A stretch of 64,000 nucleotides of DNA from an uncultured Fodinibius sp. (GCA_913056455.1 CAJXMJ010000001.1:1054001-1118000), one strand, 5' to 3'. Positions 43,646 through 53,569 are shown, counted from the first letter of the stretch. Notes: a model not told the origin generated them from the letters alone. Program-made: numbers and translations.

Positions 43646-44689
43646 TCACTGTTTTTTATAATGGATATCCGATAAGTCTTTAATGAGCTCTGCACTTGCC
43701 TCGGGCGTTATATCGCGCTGAGGAGTTCCGAGCATTTCATACCCTACCCGAAACTTTTTGACCGTTGCAGACCGCAGCAGTGGCGGATAAAAGTGCATAT
43801 GGAAATGCCATTCCGGGTGCTCTTTTCCATCGGTTGGGGCGGGATGGAATCCTGCTGAATACGGAAAGGAAACTTCAAAAATATTATCAAACTTAACCGT
43901 AATCTGCTTCACAATATCAGCCAAACCCTCTTTCTCTGCTTCAGTCATATCGGTAAAACGTCCAAACGGCCGGCGACTAATTAATAACGTCTCAAATGGC
44001 CAGAAAGCCCAGTACGGCACTACAACCACAAAATGCTCGTTGGATACCACCACTCGCTCATCCCGTTCTAACTCCAATTCCAGATAGTCAGAAAGCAACG
44101 TATTCCCGTGCTTTTTGTAATACTCCCTTTGTTGGGTCAGTTCCTTGGCAGGTTCATCGGGAATGGTATCCTGCGCCCATATTTGTCCATGGGGATGTGG
44201 GTTACTGCATCCCATGATTTCGCCCTTGTTCTCAAAAATCTGCACGTAATTAATATAGTCCCTATCTCCAAGCTCTTTATATTCTGTTGTCCACAAATCC
44301 ACCACATCACGAATTTGTTTGAGCTCCATCTCAGGCAACGTCAAATCGTGACGTGGCGAAAAGCAGATAACGCGACAAATGCCCTTTTCTCCCTTCGCCA
44401 CCAACAGGTCGTCTGTGTTAACCTCGTCAGATGGCACATCGGGTTTCAACGCACTAAAATCATTGGTAAATACAAACGTAGAATCGTATTCAGGATTACT
44501 GGCGTCCCCCGCACGATCGTTATCGGGACACAAATAACATTCAGGATCATATTGGGGCTTTTGCTCGCCCGGTGTTTCCTCCTCTTGTCCCTGCCACGGA
44601 CGTTTGGCCCGGTGCGGCGACACCTGCACCCACTCACCAGTTAAAGGATTCCAGCGACGATGAGAATGGTTATTAAGGTCAAGTGACAT
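43646..44689 (-). CDS. galT: Galactose-1-phosphate uridylyltransferase
   Basis: This is the Leloir-pathway enzyme swapping UMP between UDP-glucose and galactose 1-phosphate. The 347 residues contain the class I GalT features: N-terminal [23 protein letters not shown], the zinc-site [10 protein letters not shown], the nucleophile His in [14 protein letters not shown] and C-terminal [11 protein letters not shown]-like [11 protein letters not shown]. It is the last gene of the galactan locus, 22 bases after galK. The product glucose 1-phosphate enters central metabolism. No galE is in the window. Confidence 0.97.
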   Translation of the reverse strand: MSLDLNNHSHRRWNPLTGEWVQVSPHRAKRPWQGQEEETPGEQKPQYDPECYLCPDNDRAGDASNPEYDSTFVFTNDFSALKPDVPSDEVNTDDLLVAKGEKGICRVICFSPRHDLTLPEMELKQIRDVVDLWTTEYKELGDRDYINYVQIFENKGEIMGCSNPHPHGQIWAQDTIPDEPAKELTQQREYYKKHGNTLLSDYLELELERDERVVVSNEHFVVVVPYWAFWPFETLLISRRPFGRFTDMTEAEKEGLADIVKQITVKFDNIFEVSFPYSAGFHPAPTDGKEHPEWHFHMHFYPPLLRSATVKKFRVGYEMLGTPQRDITPEASAELIKDLSDIHYKKQ

Positions 44690-44711
44690 ATTTTTACTTT
44701 TGTATTATTCA

Positions 44712-45893
44712 TTAAGACGAAGTTACCTTCTGATCGGATATCAAGTGTGTACCGGATGATACCTTCGTTCGGTAAATTTTTATCTGTTTATCCATCTTCT
44801 GCTGGTATTTTTCTTGGATCTGTGTTTCAAAAGAATCCACATAAGCTTCTCGAACTAAATTGATAGTACAACCACCAAAGCCCCCGCCCATCATACGGGC
44901 ACCGAATACTCCTTGTAGATCACGAGCAATATCAACTAACACGTCAAGCTCTTCGCAGCTGACCTCATATTCATGGCGAAGTCCGGCATGCGACTGATAC
45001 ATGCGCTGCCCAAAGGAATCCATGGCCCCCTGGCGTAAGTCATTGCAGGCTTGGATGACCCGTTTATTTTCTTCCACCACATATTTACACCGCTTGAAGA
45101 TTGTTGGATCTATATCATCCTCATGCTGAAACAACAATGATAGTTCCACATCACGAAGACTCTCGATTTCGGGATCCCACTGTTGCAATATTTCTACCCC
45201 TTGCTCACATTGCTGTCGCCGAACATTATACTCTGATGAAGCCAGCTCGCGACGCACTTGTGTATCACACAAAACTATCTGGATGTCATCTCGGTTAAAA
45301 GGGAAATACTCATAATCAAGGCTGCGACAATCCAACTTCAGGGCGTATCCCTCCTTGCCATTTAAACTTGCGAACTGATCCATGATGCCACACTGCACAC
45401 CCACAAACTCGTTTTCTGCCTTCTGGGCGATCTTCGCCATTTCTACGGGTGGTATATCCCATCCGTTAAGCTCGGCCAATCCAAAGAGCACGCCCCCTTC
45501 CAACGCTGCTGACGACGACATCCCTGCCCCAATAGGTACATTCCCTCCAAAGACGCAATCAAAACCCCCAACCTCATAGCCGTGCTTACGGAGCTCATCG
45601 ACCACACCCAACAGATAGTTCGGCCATCCCATGTCACTTTTCCGAATATCACCGGAAATGTCAGTTTCATACGATTCTTCCATATCCGCCGCATAAAAAT
45701 GACAGACATTCGTCCCATTTGGATGTATAGCCAATACAATACTTTTCTCAACTGCCGCAGGAAGAACAAATCCATCGTTATAGTCGGTATGTTCACCAAT
45801 CAGGTTTACACGACCCGGTGACTGTATCAGCTTATATTCGTCGCCAAATCGACCTACAAATTCTTCTTCTATTTTTTGAATAACCTTCTTCAT
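44712..45893 (-). CDS. galK: Galactokinase
   Basis: This GHMP-family kinase phosphorylates galactose at C1 with ATP. Of about 393 residues, the N-terminal galactose-binding signature is GRVNLIGEHTDYNDGFVLP, the ATP-binding motif is VPIGAGMSSSAALEGG, the catalytic Asp lies in VQCGIMDQFAS, and the third GHMP motif is GARMMGGGFGGCTINL. ATG 45893 is preferred over a TTG three bases earlier. It lies between the symporter and galT in the galactan operon. Confidence 0.97.
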   Translation of the reverse strand: MKKVIQKIEEEFVGRFGDEYKLIQSPGRVNLIGEHTDYNDGFVLPAAVEKSIVLAIHPNGTNVCHFYAADMEESYETDISGDIRKSDMGWPNYLLGVVDELRKHGYEVGGFDCVFGGNVPIGAGMSSSAALEGGVLFGLAELNGWDIPPVEMAKIAQKAENEFVGVQCGIMDQFASLNGKEGYALKLDCRSLDYEYFPFNRDDIQIVLCDTQVRRELASSEYNVRRQQCEQGVEILQQWDPEIESLRDVELSLLFQHEDDIDPTIFKRCKYVVEENKRVIQACNDLRQGAMDSFGQRMYQSHAGLRHEYEVSCEELDVLVDIARDLQGVFGARMMGGGFGGCTINLVREAYVDSFETQIQEKYQQKMDKQIKIYRTKVSSGTHLISDQKVTSS

Positions 45894-45919
45894 CAATCAA
45901 TACTTAAAAATTCTTATTG

Positions 45920-47557
45920 TTACCAAAATACGGCGTAGAGCACTGCCACAATTACCAGAATAATATATGCCCCGATGTTAAAAGCCGGGCTGGTTTTAAA
46001 CATTTCAGATGTTGTGTGAATCGCCTTGGGATCCTCATCATGCGGATTCGTTGTCAAGCTTACGCCCATGATAATGACAATGGTGATAATGAGCGTATAC
46101 AACATCTGATCCAAAAACGGAAGCTGTACAGCAGGCGTTTTCAAAAATACGGCAATCACAATGGATGAAAGCACCCCGTATATCGCCCCCTTGGAAGTTG
46201 TCTTCTTCCAAAATAATCCCATTAAAAATACGGCCAATATCCCAGGACTTACCATCCCGGTATATTCTTGGATATACTGAAATACCTGGGGTACATTATC
46301 GAGCTGTGGTGCTACTATAATAGCTGTTATAAGTGCTATAGAAGCGGATATTCGCCCCATATTAACCGTCTGTTTATCAGTGGCATCTTTGTTAAAATAC
46401 GGGATATAAATATCCATTGTGAATATCGTAGCTACCGAATTCAACATCGAAGCCATGGACGAAACAATAGCAGCGGCAAGGGCTGCAACCACTAATCCTA
46501 AAAATCCCGGTGACAGGAATACTTTCATCAACCATGGATAAGCATTATCATACTGAATACTTCCATCCGGTTTTGTAAATACATCCACGACCCCAGAAAT
46601 TTGCGTAGTCCCCTCCGGCTGAGTAAACAATACGTATACGATGATTCCCGGGATAACTACAATCAAGGGTATGATCAATTTTAAAAAGCCGGCAAATATA
46701 ATTCCCTTTTGTGACTCCTTCAATGATTTGGCGGCCAACGTACGCTGGATGATATACTGATTGAATCCCCAGTAGTACAAGTTAGCTACCCACATCCCAC
46801 CGATTAATACGGCAATGCCCGGGAGGTTACTAAATTCAGGGTTTGACTGGTCCAGAATCATGTCGAACTTGTCTCCGGCCACCTCATAAAGATGTGTCAT
46901 GCCATTTAAAAGTCCTCCTTCCGGTGTCAGGTTATAGAGTCCCGCAAAAGTAACCACGCAGCCTCCTAAAACAAGCAATCCAACCTGTATCACATCAGTC
47001 CAGGCTACCGCAGAAAGTCCGCCGTACAGGGAATAAGCAGCGGCAATAGCCGAAAGACCAATAAGAGCATACATCATGAGGCTGCCATCACCGGTCCCCA
47101 TAATGGTATCAAGTGCCAAGGCACCGAGATAAAGCACAGTGGTAAGGTTAACGAATACAAACAGGGCTATCCAGAAAACTGCTAAAATCGTCTTTAAGGT
47201 CGTATTAAAGCGTTGCTCTACGAATTCCGGAATGGTGAAAATTTCCTTTTCAATAAAAATCGGCAGCAGGTATTTGCCGACAATGATAAGGGTAACTGCT
47301 GCCATCCATTCATAAGAAGCAATAGCTAATCCTACGGCAAAACCCGATCCGGACATGCCAATGATTTGTTCCGCCGAAATATTAGCTGCAATGAGAGATG
47401 CCCCGATAGCCCACCACGGCAGTGATTTACCCGCTAAAAAGTAATCCTCGGCCGTTTTTTGATGTCCCTTTTCATCCCGTGAGACCCACAGGCCAATTGC
47501 AACGATCATCAAGGCATAGGCACAGAAAACAATCGTATCAATTAAAGTAAATTCCAT
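45920..47557 (-). CDS. Sodium/galactose-type symporter (SSS family)
   Basis: The 545-residue inner-membrane transporter of the SSF family has about 14 transmembrane helices. It begins at IDTIVFCAYALMIVAIGLW and carries the sugar-symporter motif region GSGFAVGLAIASYEWMAA. The Na+-site helix includes SMASMLNSVATIFTMD. The family-typical AEDYFLAGKSLPWWAIG is near residue 45. By likeness to Vibrio SglT and by its neighbours galK, galT, the epimerase and galactanases, galactose with Na+ is the probable cargo. Use of sodium fits a marine or saline habitat. Confidence 0.93.
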   Translation of the reverse strand: MEFTLIDTIVFCAYALMIVAIGLWVSRDEKGHQKTAEDYFLAGKSLPWWAIGASLIAANISAEQIIGMSGSGFAVGLAIASYEWMAAVTLIIVGKYLLPIFIEKEIFTIPEFVEQRFNTTLKTILAVFWIALFVFVNLTTVLYLGALALDTIMGTGDGSLMMYALIGLSAIAAAYSLYGGLSAVAWTDVIQVGLLVLGGCVVTFAGLYNLTPEGGLLNGMTHLYEVAGDKFDMILDQSNPEFSNLPGIAVLIGGMWVANLYYWGFNQYIIQRTLAAKSLKESQKGIIFAGFLKLIIPLIVVIPGIIVYVLFTQPEGTTQISGVVDVFTKPDGSIQYDNAYPWLMKVFLSPGFLGLVVAALAAAIVSSMASMLNSVATIFTMDIYIPYFNKDATDKQTVNMGRISASIALITAIIVAPQLDNVPQVFQYIQEYTGMVSPGILAVFLMGLFWKKTTSKGAIYGVLSSIVIAVFLKTPAVQLPFLDQMLYTLIITIVIIMGVSLTTNPHDEDPKAIHTTSEMFKTSPAFNIGAYIILVIVAVLYAVFW

Positions 47558-47575
47558 AAAGGTTATCTTATAAGT

Positions 47576-48565
47576 TTAAGCGTCTATAGATTTTTTACCA
47601 TTATAAACTGCGATGCTTACTTCCCAGCACTTAATACTCAATGGAGAAATTTGCTGCTGATCCCCCCACCGACAGGCTTCATCAAGAGAATCGGGACGGG
47701 CATTACAGGGTTCTAAAGCCAAAGTAAACTCTTTATTTCGGCTTTCTTCCGGCCATCCTCCATAACACAACCAGAGTCCTAAAAAGGGAACCTGATCTGT
47801 ATCAAATGAAAACAACAACGTCTCATCCGTTTGCTGTTTATAAAGTCCGGCTTTTCCATTCCTCATACGATCGGTAAACACCTTGGCCGCAAATTTGGAT
47901 GATTTTTTCTGTACGTAATTAAAATCAATATTTGAATTATTCCCAAGTATTCTTGGCCATGTTAATCGATCTCCCAGGTCACCAACATTTGGATCCGACG
48001 CCCAGTTTAATAGTACTTCAGATATTTCATCCGGTAACAGTAGCTGATCCCCCTCTGCTATATCCAACAAGGGATGTGCAGACCAGATATATTCGAATGG
48101 CACCTCTTCCAAACTTTCCAATTCATACGTAATATGAATTTTTGGACCATCCAGCTCGATATGTTTTGCAAACCGATAATTTAACTGATCACCGTGAGTC
48201 CACAGTGAAATCGTATTCACATGTTTTTCGTACTTCCATGCTTTTGTCCAAAGCTCACCGTGATCCGGAAGTTCAATCACCTCTCCATTGAACTCATATT
48301 TCGATGGAGCAACATTCGGAAAACATTCATCAAATCCAGAAGCATAGGGTGGAGAAAATTTCTCCCCATACTTAGGTTGAGAAAAGAGATTGTAATCCAA
48401 AGATGGTTCTTGTAAAAACTGGGTACCCGTCTTTTTACTCTGCAGCCTAACCATTTTGCCGCCTAAATCCGGAATAACAGCAATCCTAAGCTCCTCATTT
48501 TCGAGCTCTACAACTGGCATTGTTTGATGTTTATGCTGTTCGAGATCTAAAATTTCTGAATCCAT
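47576..48565 (-). CDS. Aldose 1-epimerase-like protein (galactose mutarotase family)
   Basis: The 329-residue protein has the galactose-mutarotase-like beta-sandwich: IAVIPDLGGKMVRLQSK near the N-terminus, central FDECFPNV and DHGELWTK, the catalytic-type His in YIWSAHPLLD and C-terminal TLALEPCNARPDSL with a Glu in the expected place. It likely interconverts alpha and beta anomers of galactose before galactokinase, which needs the alpha form. It lacks some classic GalM residues, so another related sugar is possible. No signal peptide is seen, so the protein is cytoplasmic. It is 18 bases before the symporter gene. Confidence 0.85.
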   Translation of the reverse strand: MDSEILDLEQHKHQTMPVVELENEELRIAVIPDLGGKMVRLQSKKTGTQFLQEPSLDYNLFSQPKYGEKFSPPYASGFDECFPNVAPSKYEFNGEVIELPDHGELWTKAWKYEKHVNTISLWTHGDQLNYRFAKHIELDGPKIHITYELESLEEVPFEYIWSAHPLLDIAEGDQLLLPDEISEVLLNWASDPNVGDLGDRLTWPRILGNNSNIDFNYVQKKSSKFAAKVFTDRMRNGKAGLYKQQTDETLLFSFDTDQVPFLGLWLCYGGWPEESRNKEFTLALEPCNARPDSLDEACRWGDQQQISPLSIKCWEVSIAVYNGKKSIDA

Positions 48566-48617
48566 AAGAATTCGAGCCTTCTGTTAATTGAATAAATTTT
48601 CAGGAACACCCATAGTT

Positions 48618-49724
48618 TTAATCCGGTATACCCTGTTCTTCTTTTTGGCCAAGGCGATATTTGTCAAACACATTCATCACCGGTAATGCATTCCCCTCTT
48701 CATCGAAAAAACTGCGTGCCCCTAATCCACCCTCGACGGCTGGCTCCCACCAGAAAATTCCTTTTATTTTGGAGGATGAAATATTGAGCAGCGTTTCATT
48801 AACAGATTCCAAAAACTCCCGCTGTCCGGCCGGTGTTTCGGGATATGGAGCAATGGTATCTTTATATTCGGATGGCTGCCAGTGATACGCTGTTTCTACC
48901 AGAATAATATCCTTGCTAAAATTTTCGACGAGCGAGAGCAAGTTTTCGCGAAGCTCCAACAGATTACCATGCCACCATGGGTAATAGGAAAGCCCTATGA
49001 TATCATAGGGAATATTATAGGAGTTAAATTTGTCGTAATACTTCTTCGTACCATCAGCATCAGCGCCCTGATCGTAATGAATCATAATCAGCGGACGTGC
49101 GGCTTGTCCTCGTCCGGCATCCACACCATCGACACCGGCTTTTACCAGTTTGGCGAAGTTATCCCAATTATCAGGAAGCTTGCCTGTAGGCCAAAGCATC
49201 CCGTTGCGCGTTTCGTTACCGATCTGTACCATTTCGGGCATCACACCGGCTTCCCGAAAAGCTTCAATCGTTTTTTTCGTGTATTGATAGACCGAATCAG
49301 CCAATACATCTACCGATAATCCTTTCCAGGCGGCGGGAATCGGCTGCTTGCCGGGATCAGCCCAACTATCGGCATAGTGATAATCGAGCAAAAATTTGTA
49401 TCCTCGTTTCTCTGCTTCCTGCGCTAATTCAATAGTGTATTCCAAGTCATTGGGCAATTCTTCCGGGGAATGGAAAAGTCGCAGTCGGATCCAATTGTAA
49501 CCGTGAGCTTTAAAGATATCGAGCCCGGGTTTTACTTCGCCGCTGTCTTTGAACTGTTTGCCATTATCTTCGGCACTTTTCAGAAATGACATATCTGCCC
49601 CTACAGCATAAGTAATATCAACGGTGCCCTTTGGTTTAGTGGAGTCTTGGGTAAAGCCGGATTGAACTAATACCAAAACTCCTATTAGTGTAATCAGTGT
49701 CTTTTTTTTAAAAAGTGGAATCAT
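48618..49724 (-). CDS. GH53 endo-beta-1,4-galactanase, secreted
   Basis: This arabinogalactan endo-1,4-beta-galactanase has 368 residues with a signal peptide (KKKTLITLIGVLVLVQSGFTQ) and no lipobox Cys, so it is probably periplasmic. The GH53 barrel shows VGADMSFL, RLRLFHSP, FLLDYHYADSWADPGKQ, acid/base Glu171 (VQIGNET) and nucleophile Glu277 (ILVETAYHW). It is the second GH53 in the locus, and with the lipoprotein copy it could split galactan in two steps: surface cutting, then periplasmic shortening. The next gene in the operon is the epimerase. Confidence 0.95.
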   Translation of the reverse strand: MIPLFKKKTLITLIGVLVLVQSGFTQDSTKPKGTVDITYAVGADMSFLKSAEDNGKQFKDSGEVKPGLDIFKAHGYNWIRLRLFHSPEELPNDLEYTIELAQEAEKRGYKFLLDYHYADSWADPGKQPIPAAWKGLSVDVLADSVYQYTKKTIEAFREAGVMPEMVQIGNETRNGMLWPTGKLPDNWDNFAKLVKAGVDGVDAGRGQAARPLIMIHYDQGADADGTKKYYDKFNSYNIPYDIIGLSYYPWWHGNLLELRENLLSLVENFSKDIILVETAYHWQPSEYKDTIAPYPETPAGQREFLESVNETLLNISSSKIKGIFWWEPAVEGGLGARSFFDEEGNALPVMNVFDKYRLGQKEEQGIPD

Positions 49725-49748
49725 AAAATATAATTTAGTTACTGACTG

Positions 49749-49805
49749 ATCCCCCTGTCCCCTTTCGAAGGGGAAATACAGGTGCTTTTCCCGTAAAGGA
49801 GGATG
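49749..49805. repeat. REP-like palindromic intergenic element
   Basis: ATCCCCCTGTCCCC is followed by TTTCGAAGGGG, AAATACAGG and an end AAGGAGGATGAC, forming nested inverted repeats (CCCCTTTCGAAGGGG and CCTGT/ACAGG). Elements of this look recur between genes in Bacteroidota genomes. It lies between the GH2 and second GH53 genes and could affect mRNA stability or end transcription; only one copy was noticed here. Confidence 0.4.
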
Positions 49806-49819
49806 ACAATTTCTGATTT

Positions 49820-52228
49820 TTATTGTTTGTTAGATTCTATTTCTATCTGCTTATTTGCCTGTTCTAATTCCCCATTTGTTGCGGTAATTGTTACCGTTCC
49901 CGGCTCCTCTTCGGCTCTGAGCAGTATTGTTGCAATACCGGCTTCAGCGCTGATCGGATTCTGTCCAATCAGCTCAGCATTACCCTTAATCTCAAAATGG
50001 ATCTCATTTTTAGCATCGGGAACCACAGTTCCGTTTTCATCCACTACCGATGCATACACAAAAACCACATCTTTTTGCCCGGCCTGCAGCGGCTTATTAC
50101 TGAGATCTATATCCAAATCAATACCAGAAGGCTCCCCGGGCGTAGTTTGACTATGCTCGGCAACTTCTTCTCCATCGATATAGCCTATGGCCCGAAGCGT
50201 TCCCGGCTCAAATCCATCAATTTCAAAGGTAAACGGCGGGTGATTTAAGTGCGAAGAAACACGTCCGTTGTCGGGCGATTTACGTCCCAGTGATTCTCCA
50301 TTCAAAAACAGCTCAACTTCTTCGGCGTTGCTATATATTTTTGCAGTTGTATAATCTTCATCGGACCAGTAATTGGCGATATAGATCATCGGTTGGCTAA
50401 AATCAGCATCATCTTTCATATTCGGTCCGGCCTGACTCCGATAGAAATAGTAGGCAAACTTAGGAATACGGAAAATATCGCGAATCCCCGAAGCTTCCAG
50501 GTTATCTGCATAGCCACGATTGTAATCAAACATCACCCAGTTGGCATCTCCAAACGAATTCCCCTTTCGATTGCTGTTGTGCGCCTCCTGGAAATTGAGC
50601 GCCTGCTGCGCCAGCCGCTTTTGACCGTCCCCGCGCAGCTGACGAGAATTTCGTGCTTCTTCGGTCAGATCCTCAAATTCATCCTGATTAAATCCGGCGT
50701 TATGCGCATAGTATTCCCAGTCACCATATTCGGCAATGAAATAAGGTTTATCAGTCTCATAATTATTCCAGTACTCCGGCGGATCGGCATGCTGACGCGC
50801 GGGAATGAAGACATCATAGGCATAATCAATCCAACCCGAAGAATAAGTGTCATTAAACGGCAACTCTTCATGGACGATGGCATGGGCACTGTCCATAAAT
50901 GCTTCCGTCATATCGGATTCGTTCAGCGAAGCCTCCCAAAGTACAATGCTGGGATGATTGCGATCGCGGCGAATCATGTGACGGACATCATGATAGGCCA
51001 ATTGCTGAAATTCCTCACCTCCAAAAAACTGCCAACCCGGAATGGCATTCATAAACAGCAAACCAAGCTCATCGGCCGCATCCAGAAATGCAGGTGACGG
51101 TGGATAGTGAGCCGTTCGAATAAAGTTAAAGCCAGCCTTCTTTATATTGAATGCATCTCGGTACTGGGCGTTATCAGAAAGCGCATACCCGATGTATGGA
51201 TATGACTGATGACGGTTCGTGCCCCGAAGCCGTAGCACCTCCCCATTGAGCACAAACTGTCCGTCTTCATTAAAATGGAAGGTTCGAATACCTATCTTTT
51301 CCCGTTTGGAGTCAACTATTTTGCCATGCTTCTCCAGCGCTACGGTGACAGTATAAAGATACGGATTATCAGGAGACCACAAGCTTGGACTGGATACGGT
51401 AAAATTTTGCTCAACTTTCTGAAATTCACCTGCAGCAACGTCTTCCACAGATGTTTGAGCTTTCCCCACAACTTTGCCCTCTTCATCACGCAGCACCGTA
51501 TTTACCATCCCTGATTGCGGCTGATTTCCTGAATTCAAAAGATCAGTCTGCACGTGAACTGTGGCCAACTCATCCGTCACATCAGAACTGCGAACCAGCA
51601 ACCCTCCCCCGGCTGCTCGTTTTGCTGCAATGGGATCGGAAATATGTAATTGATTATCAATCAACAAATAAGCATTGCGATAGAGACCACTAAAATAGTT
51701 GAAGTCAAGATTTTTAATCGGTTTCCCGGGCGGAATCGTAGGATTATCTTCATTGTTGAGCTTTACCAAGAGTACATTCTCCTGATCGAACTCAACATCA
51801 TCGGTAATATCTACCACAAAAGGCAGGTAACCGCCTTTGTGTTTGCTCAACTTTTCCCCATTGAGATAGACATCCGCCTCATGCATCGCAGCTCCAAACT
51901 TGACGGCAATCTGTTTGTCGCTGTCCTCCGATGATATCTCAAAAAACTTGCGATAAAAGGCTGTGCCTTGCCATTGCTGATTTTTAATAACCAGTGGTTC
52001 AATATGGGCAGTATGTGGCAATGAAATATGCTCCCAATCGATCTCACTGTCCTTCTTAAAGTATTCTGCCACCACTGTAGTATCGATGCCGCGGACAAAC
52101 TGCCAATCGTTATTTAAATTGAGTGTCGTCTCGTCCTCATAATCTTGGTACGTGCTTTCTTCCGACTGACATCCCCAACTCAAAACGATTAAAATCAAAA
52201 ATAAAGGCAAAAGCTTTTTTATAGTCAT
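49820..52228 (-). CDS. GH2 beta-galactosidase, lipoprotein
   Basis: This 802-residue glycoside hydrolase family 2 protein has a lipoprotein signal peptide (lipobox VLSWGC, Cys about residue 20). Domains in order are the sugar-binding jelly roll (about 45-205), the immunoglobulin-like domain (about 215-320) and the TIM barrel. The barrel's acid/base Glu is in EASLNESDM and the nucleophile Glu in YFIAEYGDWE. C-terminal beta domains start at about residue 590 (DUF4982-like and invasin/Ig-like, with GIATILLRAEEEPGTVTITA). In this locus it most likely releases galactose from beta-1,4-galacto-oligosaccharides made by the GH53 enzymes. It may face the periplasm or the cell surface. Confidence 0.93.
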   Translation of the reverse strand: MTIKKLLPLFLILIVLSWGCQSEESTYQDYEDETTLNLNNDWQFVRGIDTTVVAEYFKKDSEIDWEHISLPHTAHIEPLVIKNQQWQGTAFYRKFFEISSEDSDKQIAVKFGAAMHEADVYLNGEKLSKHKGGYLPFVVDITDDVEFDQENVLLVKLNNEDNPTIPPGKPIKNLDFNYFSGLYRNAYLLIDNQLHISDPIAAKRAAGGGLLVRSSDVTDELATVHVQTDLLNSGNQPQSGMVNTVLRDEEGKVVGKAQTSVEDVAAGEFQKVEQNFTVSSPSLWSPDNPYLYTVTVALEKHGKIVDSKREKIGIRTFHFNEDGQFVLNGEVLRLRGTNRHQSYPYIGYALSDNAQYRDAFNIKKAGFNFIRTAHYPPSPAFLDAADELGLLFMNAIPGWQFFGGEEFQQLAYHDVRHMIRRDRNHPSIVLWEASLNESDMTEAFMDSAHAIVHEELPFNDTYSSGWIDYAYDVFIPARQHADPPEYWNNYETDKPYFIAEYGDWEYYAHNAGFNQDEFEDLTEEARNSRQLRGDGQKRLAQQALNFQEAHNSNRKGNSFGDANWVMFDYNRGYADNLEASGIRDIFRIPKFAYYFYRSQAGPNMKDDADFSQPMIYIANYWSDEDYTTAKIYSNAEEVELFLNGESLGRKSPDNGRVSSHLNHPPFTFEIDGFEPGTLRAIGYIDGEEVAEHSQTTPGEPSGIDLDIDLSNKPLQAGQKDVVFVYASVVDENGTVVPDAKNEIHFEIKGNAELIGQNPISAEAGIATILLRAEEEPGTVTITATNGELEQANKQIEIESNKQ

Positions 52229-52278
52229 AACTGCTTATCCATTATCATATACTATTTCATCATTTAAGTTTATACCCG

Positions 52279-53469
52279 CTAGTCACTTTCGTAGTCATAA
52301 TCCATATATTCGATGCCCATGTGGACATTGCCCTCAAAATCGAATAACGTATTATTTTCCCACGATGAGCCGGTACCCCACTTATCTTTCATATTCGATG
52401 TAATCCAGGCCGGCTCCCAATACATGAGTCCCGTTCCTCCGCCATTCATGATTTCTTTTGTTAGATTAATCATGAAATCACGCTGACCTTCTTTCGTGGC
52501 GGGGTACCCATCAACAAGGGCATTTTCACCAAATTGATTATTATAATCGTCAACATAATCCATCGTCCACGGATAAGCTGCTTCAACAATCATCACTTCT
52601 TTATTAAAAGCGTTTCGAAAATCGGAAACATGATCGCTAATTTGATTCAATGGAACATCTGACCAAGGGGTATAATAGGAGAACCCTATGATATCGAAAT
52701 TGGTGACATTGCCGGTAGTCGTCATATTATCGAACCACCATTTTACATTTTCGGGCTGAGCGATGTGTAGAATAATTTTTGTATCTACATCAGAACCAGA
52801 AGCTACATCCCGAACAGCCTGCATGCCACTGTTGATCACTTCTCCGGCATTAGACCAGTTATCACCATCACAGACATTGAGCGCAGGAAAGTCTTGCGGC
52901 GCATCACTGTACATCAACCCGCAGTTAATTTCATTACCTATTTGAACGTATTCGGGCATCAATCCTTCACTATTCAGATGTTCGAGGGTTTCCCTGGTAT
53001 AGTCATAAACCGCATCGTTAAGAGCATCCAAACTGGTAATATCACGCCACGCCTCAGGAACATTCTGCTGACTGGGATCAGCCCAAGTATCCGAATAGTG
53101 GAAATCCAAGGTTACAGCCATGCCGTTTTTCTTCGATTCGCGTATGGCCTCCGTCACATCACTCAGATCGCTATACATAGGGTTATTTTCCCCCTCGTAT
53201 ACCGTGGCCGTCCACTCAGGGTTATGCCACAACCGAAAACGGGCAACATCAGCCCCATAATCGCTGAATATTTTATAGGGATTTTCGACCGCACCAGAAT
53301 CCCTATACGCTCCTCCATGATCCAGAATCTGGTTTACATACGACAGATCGGCCCCCATCACAAATTCAGGTCTTTCTTCAACCGGTGGAGTCGACCCGTT
53401 GCCTCCATCCCCTCCACTATTGTCACCATTTGTAGATGAATCTCCCTGACAGGCCAATAATGAAAACAT
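52279..53469 (-). CDS. GH53 endo-beta-1,4-galactanase, lipoprotein with probable frameshift in signal peptide
   Basis: The catalytic part is intact. GH53 motifs are VMGADLSY, ARFRLWHNP, LDFHYSDTWADPSQQ, acid/base Glu180 (VQIGNEI) and nucleophile Glu296 (IVEAAYPW), numbered from the in-frame ATG. That ATG gives MFSLLACQG, a lipobox without most of a signal peptide. A much better start exists at 53501 (GGGAG then ATGGCCCGG), but it is one base out of frame. One extra T in the T-runs at 53463-53473 would restore a full lipoprotein signal (MARKFTVFII followed by FSLLAC). A Gly/Ser/Asp-rich linker follows the Cys. A LacI-type operator sits 53 bases further upstream. It is the first catabolic gene of the locus. 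Confidence 0.9.
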   Translation of the reverse strand: MFSLLACQGDSSTNGDNSGGDGGNGSTPPVEERPEFVMGADLSYVNQILDHGGAYRDSGAVENPYKIFSDYGADVARFRLWHNPEWTATVYEGENNPMYSDLSDVTEAIRESKKNGMAVTLDFHYSDTWADPSQQNVPEAWRDITSLDALNDAVYDYTRETLEHLNSEGLMPEYVQIGNEINCGLMYSDAPQDFPALNVCDGDNWSNAGEVINSGMQAVRDVASGSDVDTKIILHIAQPENVKWWFDNMTTTGNVTNFDIIGFSYYTPWSDVPLNQISDHVSDFRNAFNKEVMIVEAAYPWTMDYVDDYNNQFGENALVDGYPATKEGQRDFMINLTKEIMNGGGTGLMYWEPAWITSNMKDKWGTGSSWENNTLFDFEGNVHMGIEYMDYDYESD

Positions 53470-53553
53470 AAAATAATAAATACAGTAAATTTCCGGGCCA
53501 TAGATACTCCCACTAAAAGTTGAAAGCCGTTACACAGCAGATATTAACTACTT

Positions 53554-53569
53554 ATGTTAACGATAACAT
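53554..53569. promoter_or_regulatory. LacI-type operator upstream of the galactanase
   Basis: ATGTTA and TAACAT arms flank a central ACGA, giving the CG-centred palindrome usual for LacI-family dimers. It lies about 53 bases upstream of the ATG at 53501 and just after the lacI-family gene, in position to control the galactan genes. Confidence 0.65.

Noticed and set aside
50393-51097. 234-codon plus-strand frame opposite the GH2 gene
   Set aside because: Antisense to the GH2 catalytic domain with low-complexity Ile-rich sequence; a shadow frame.
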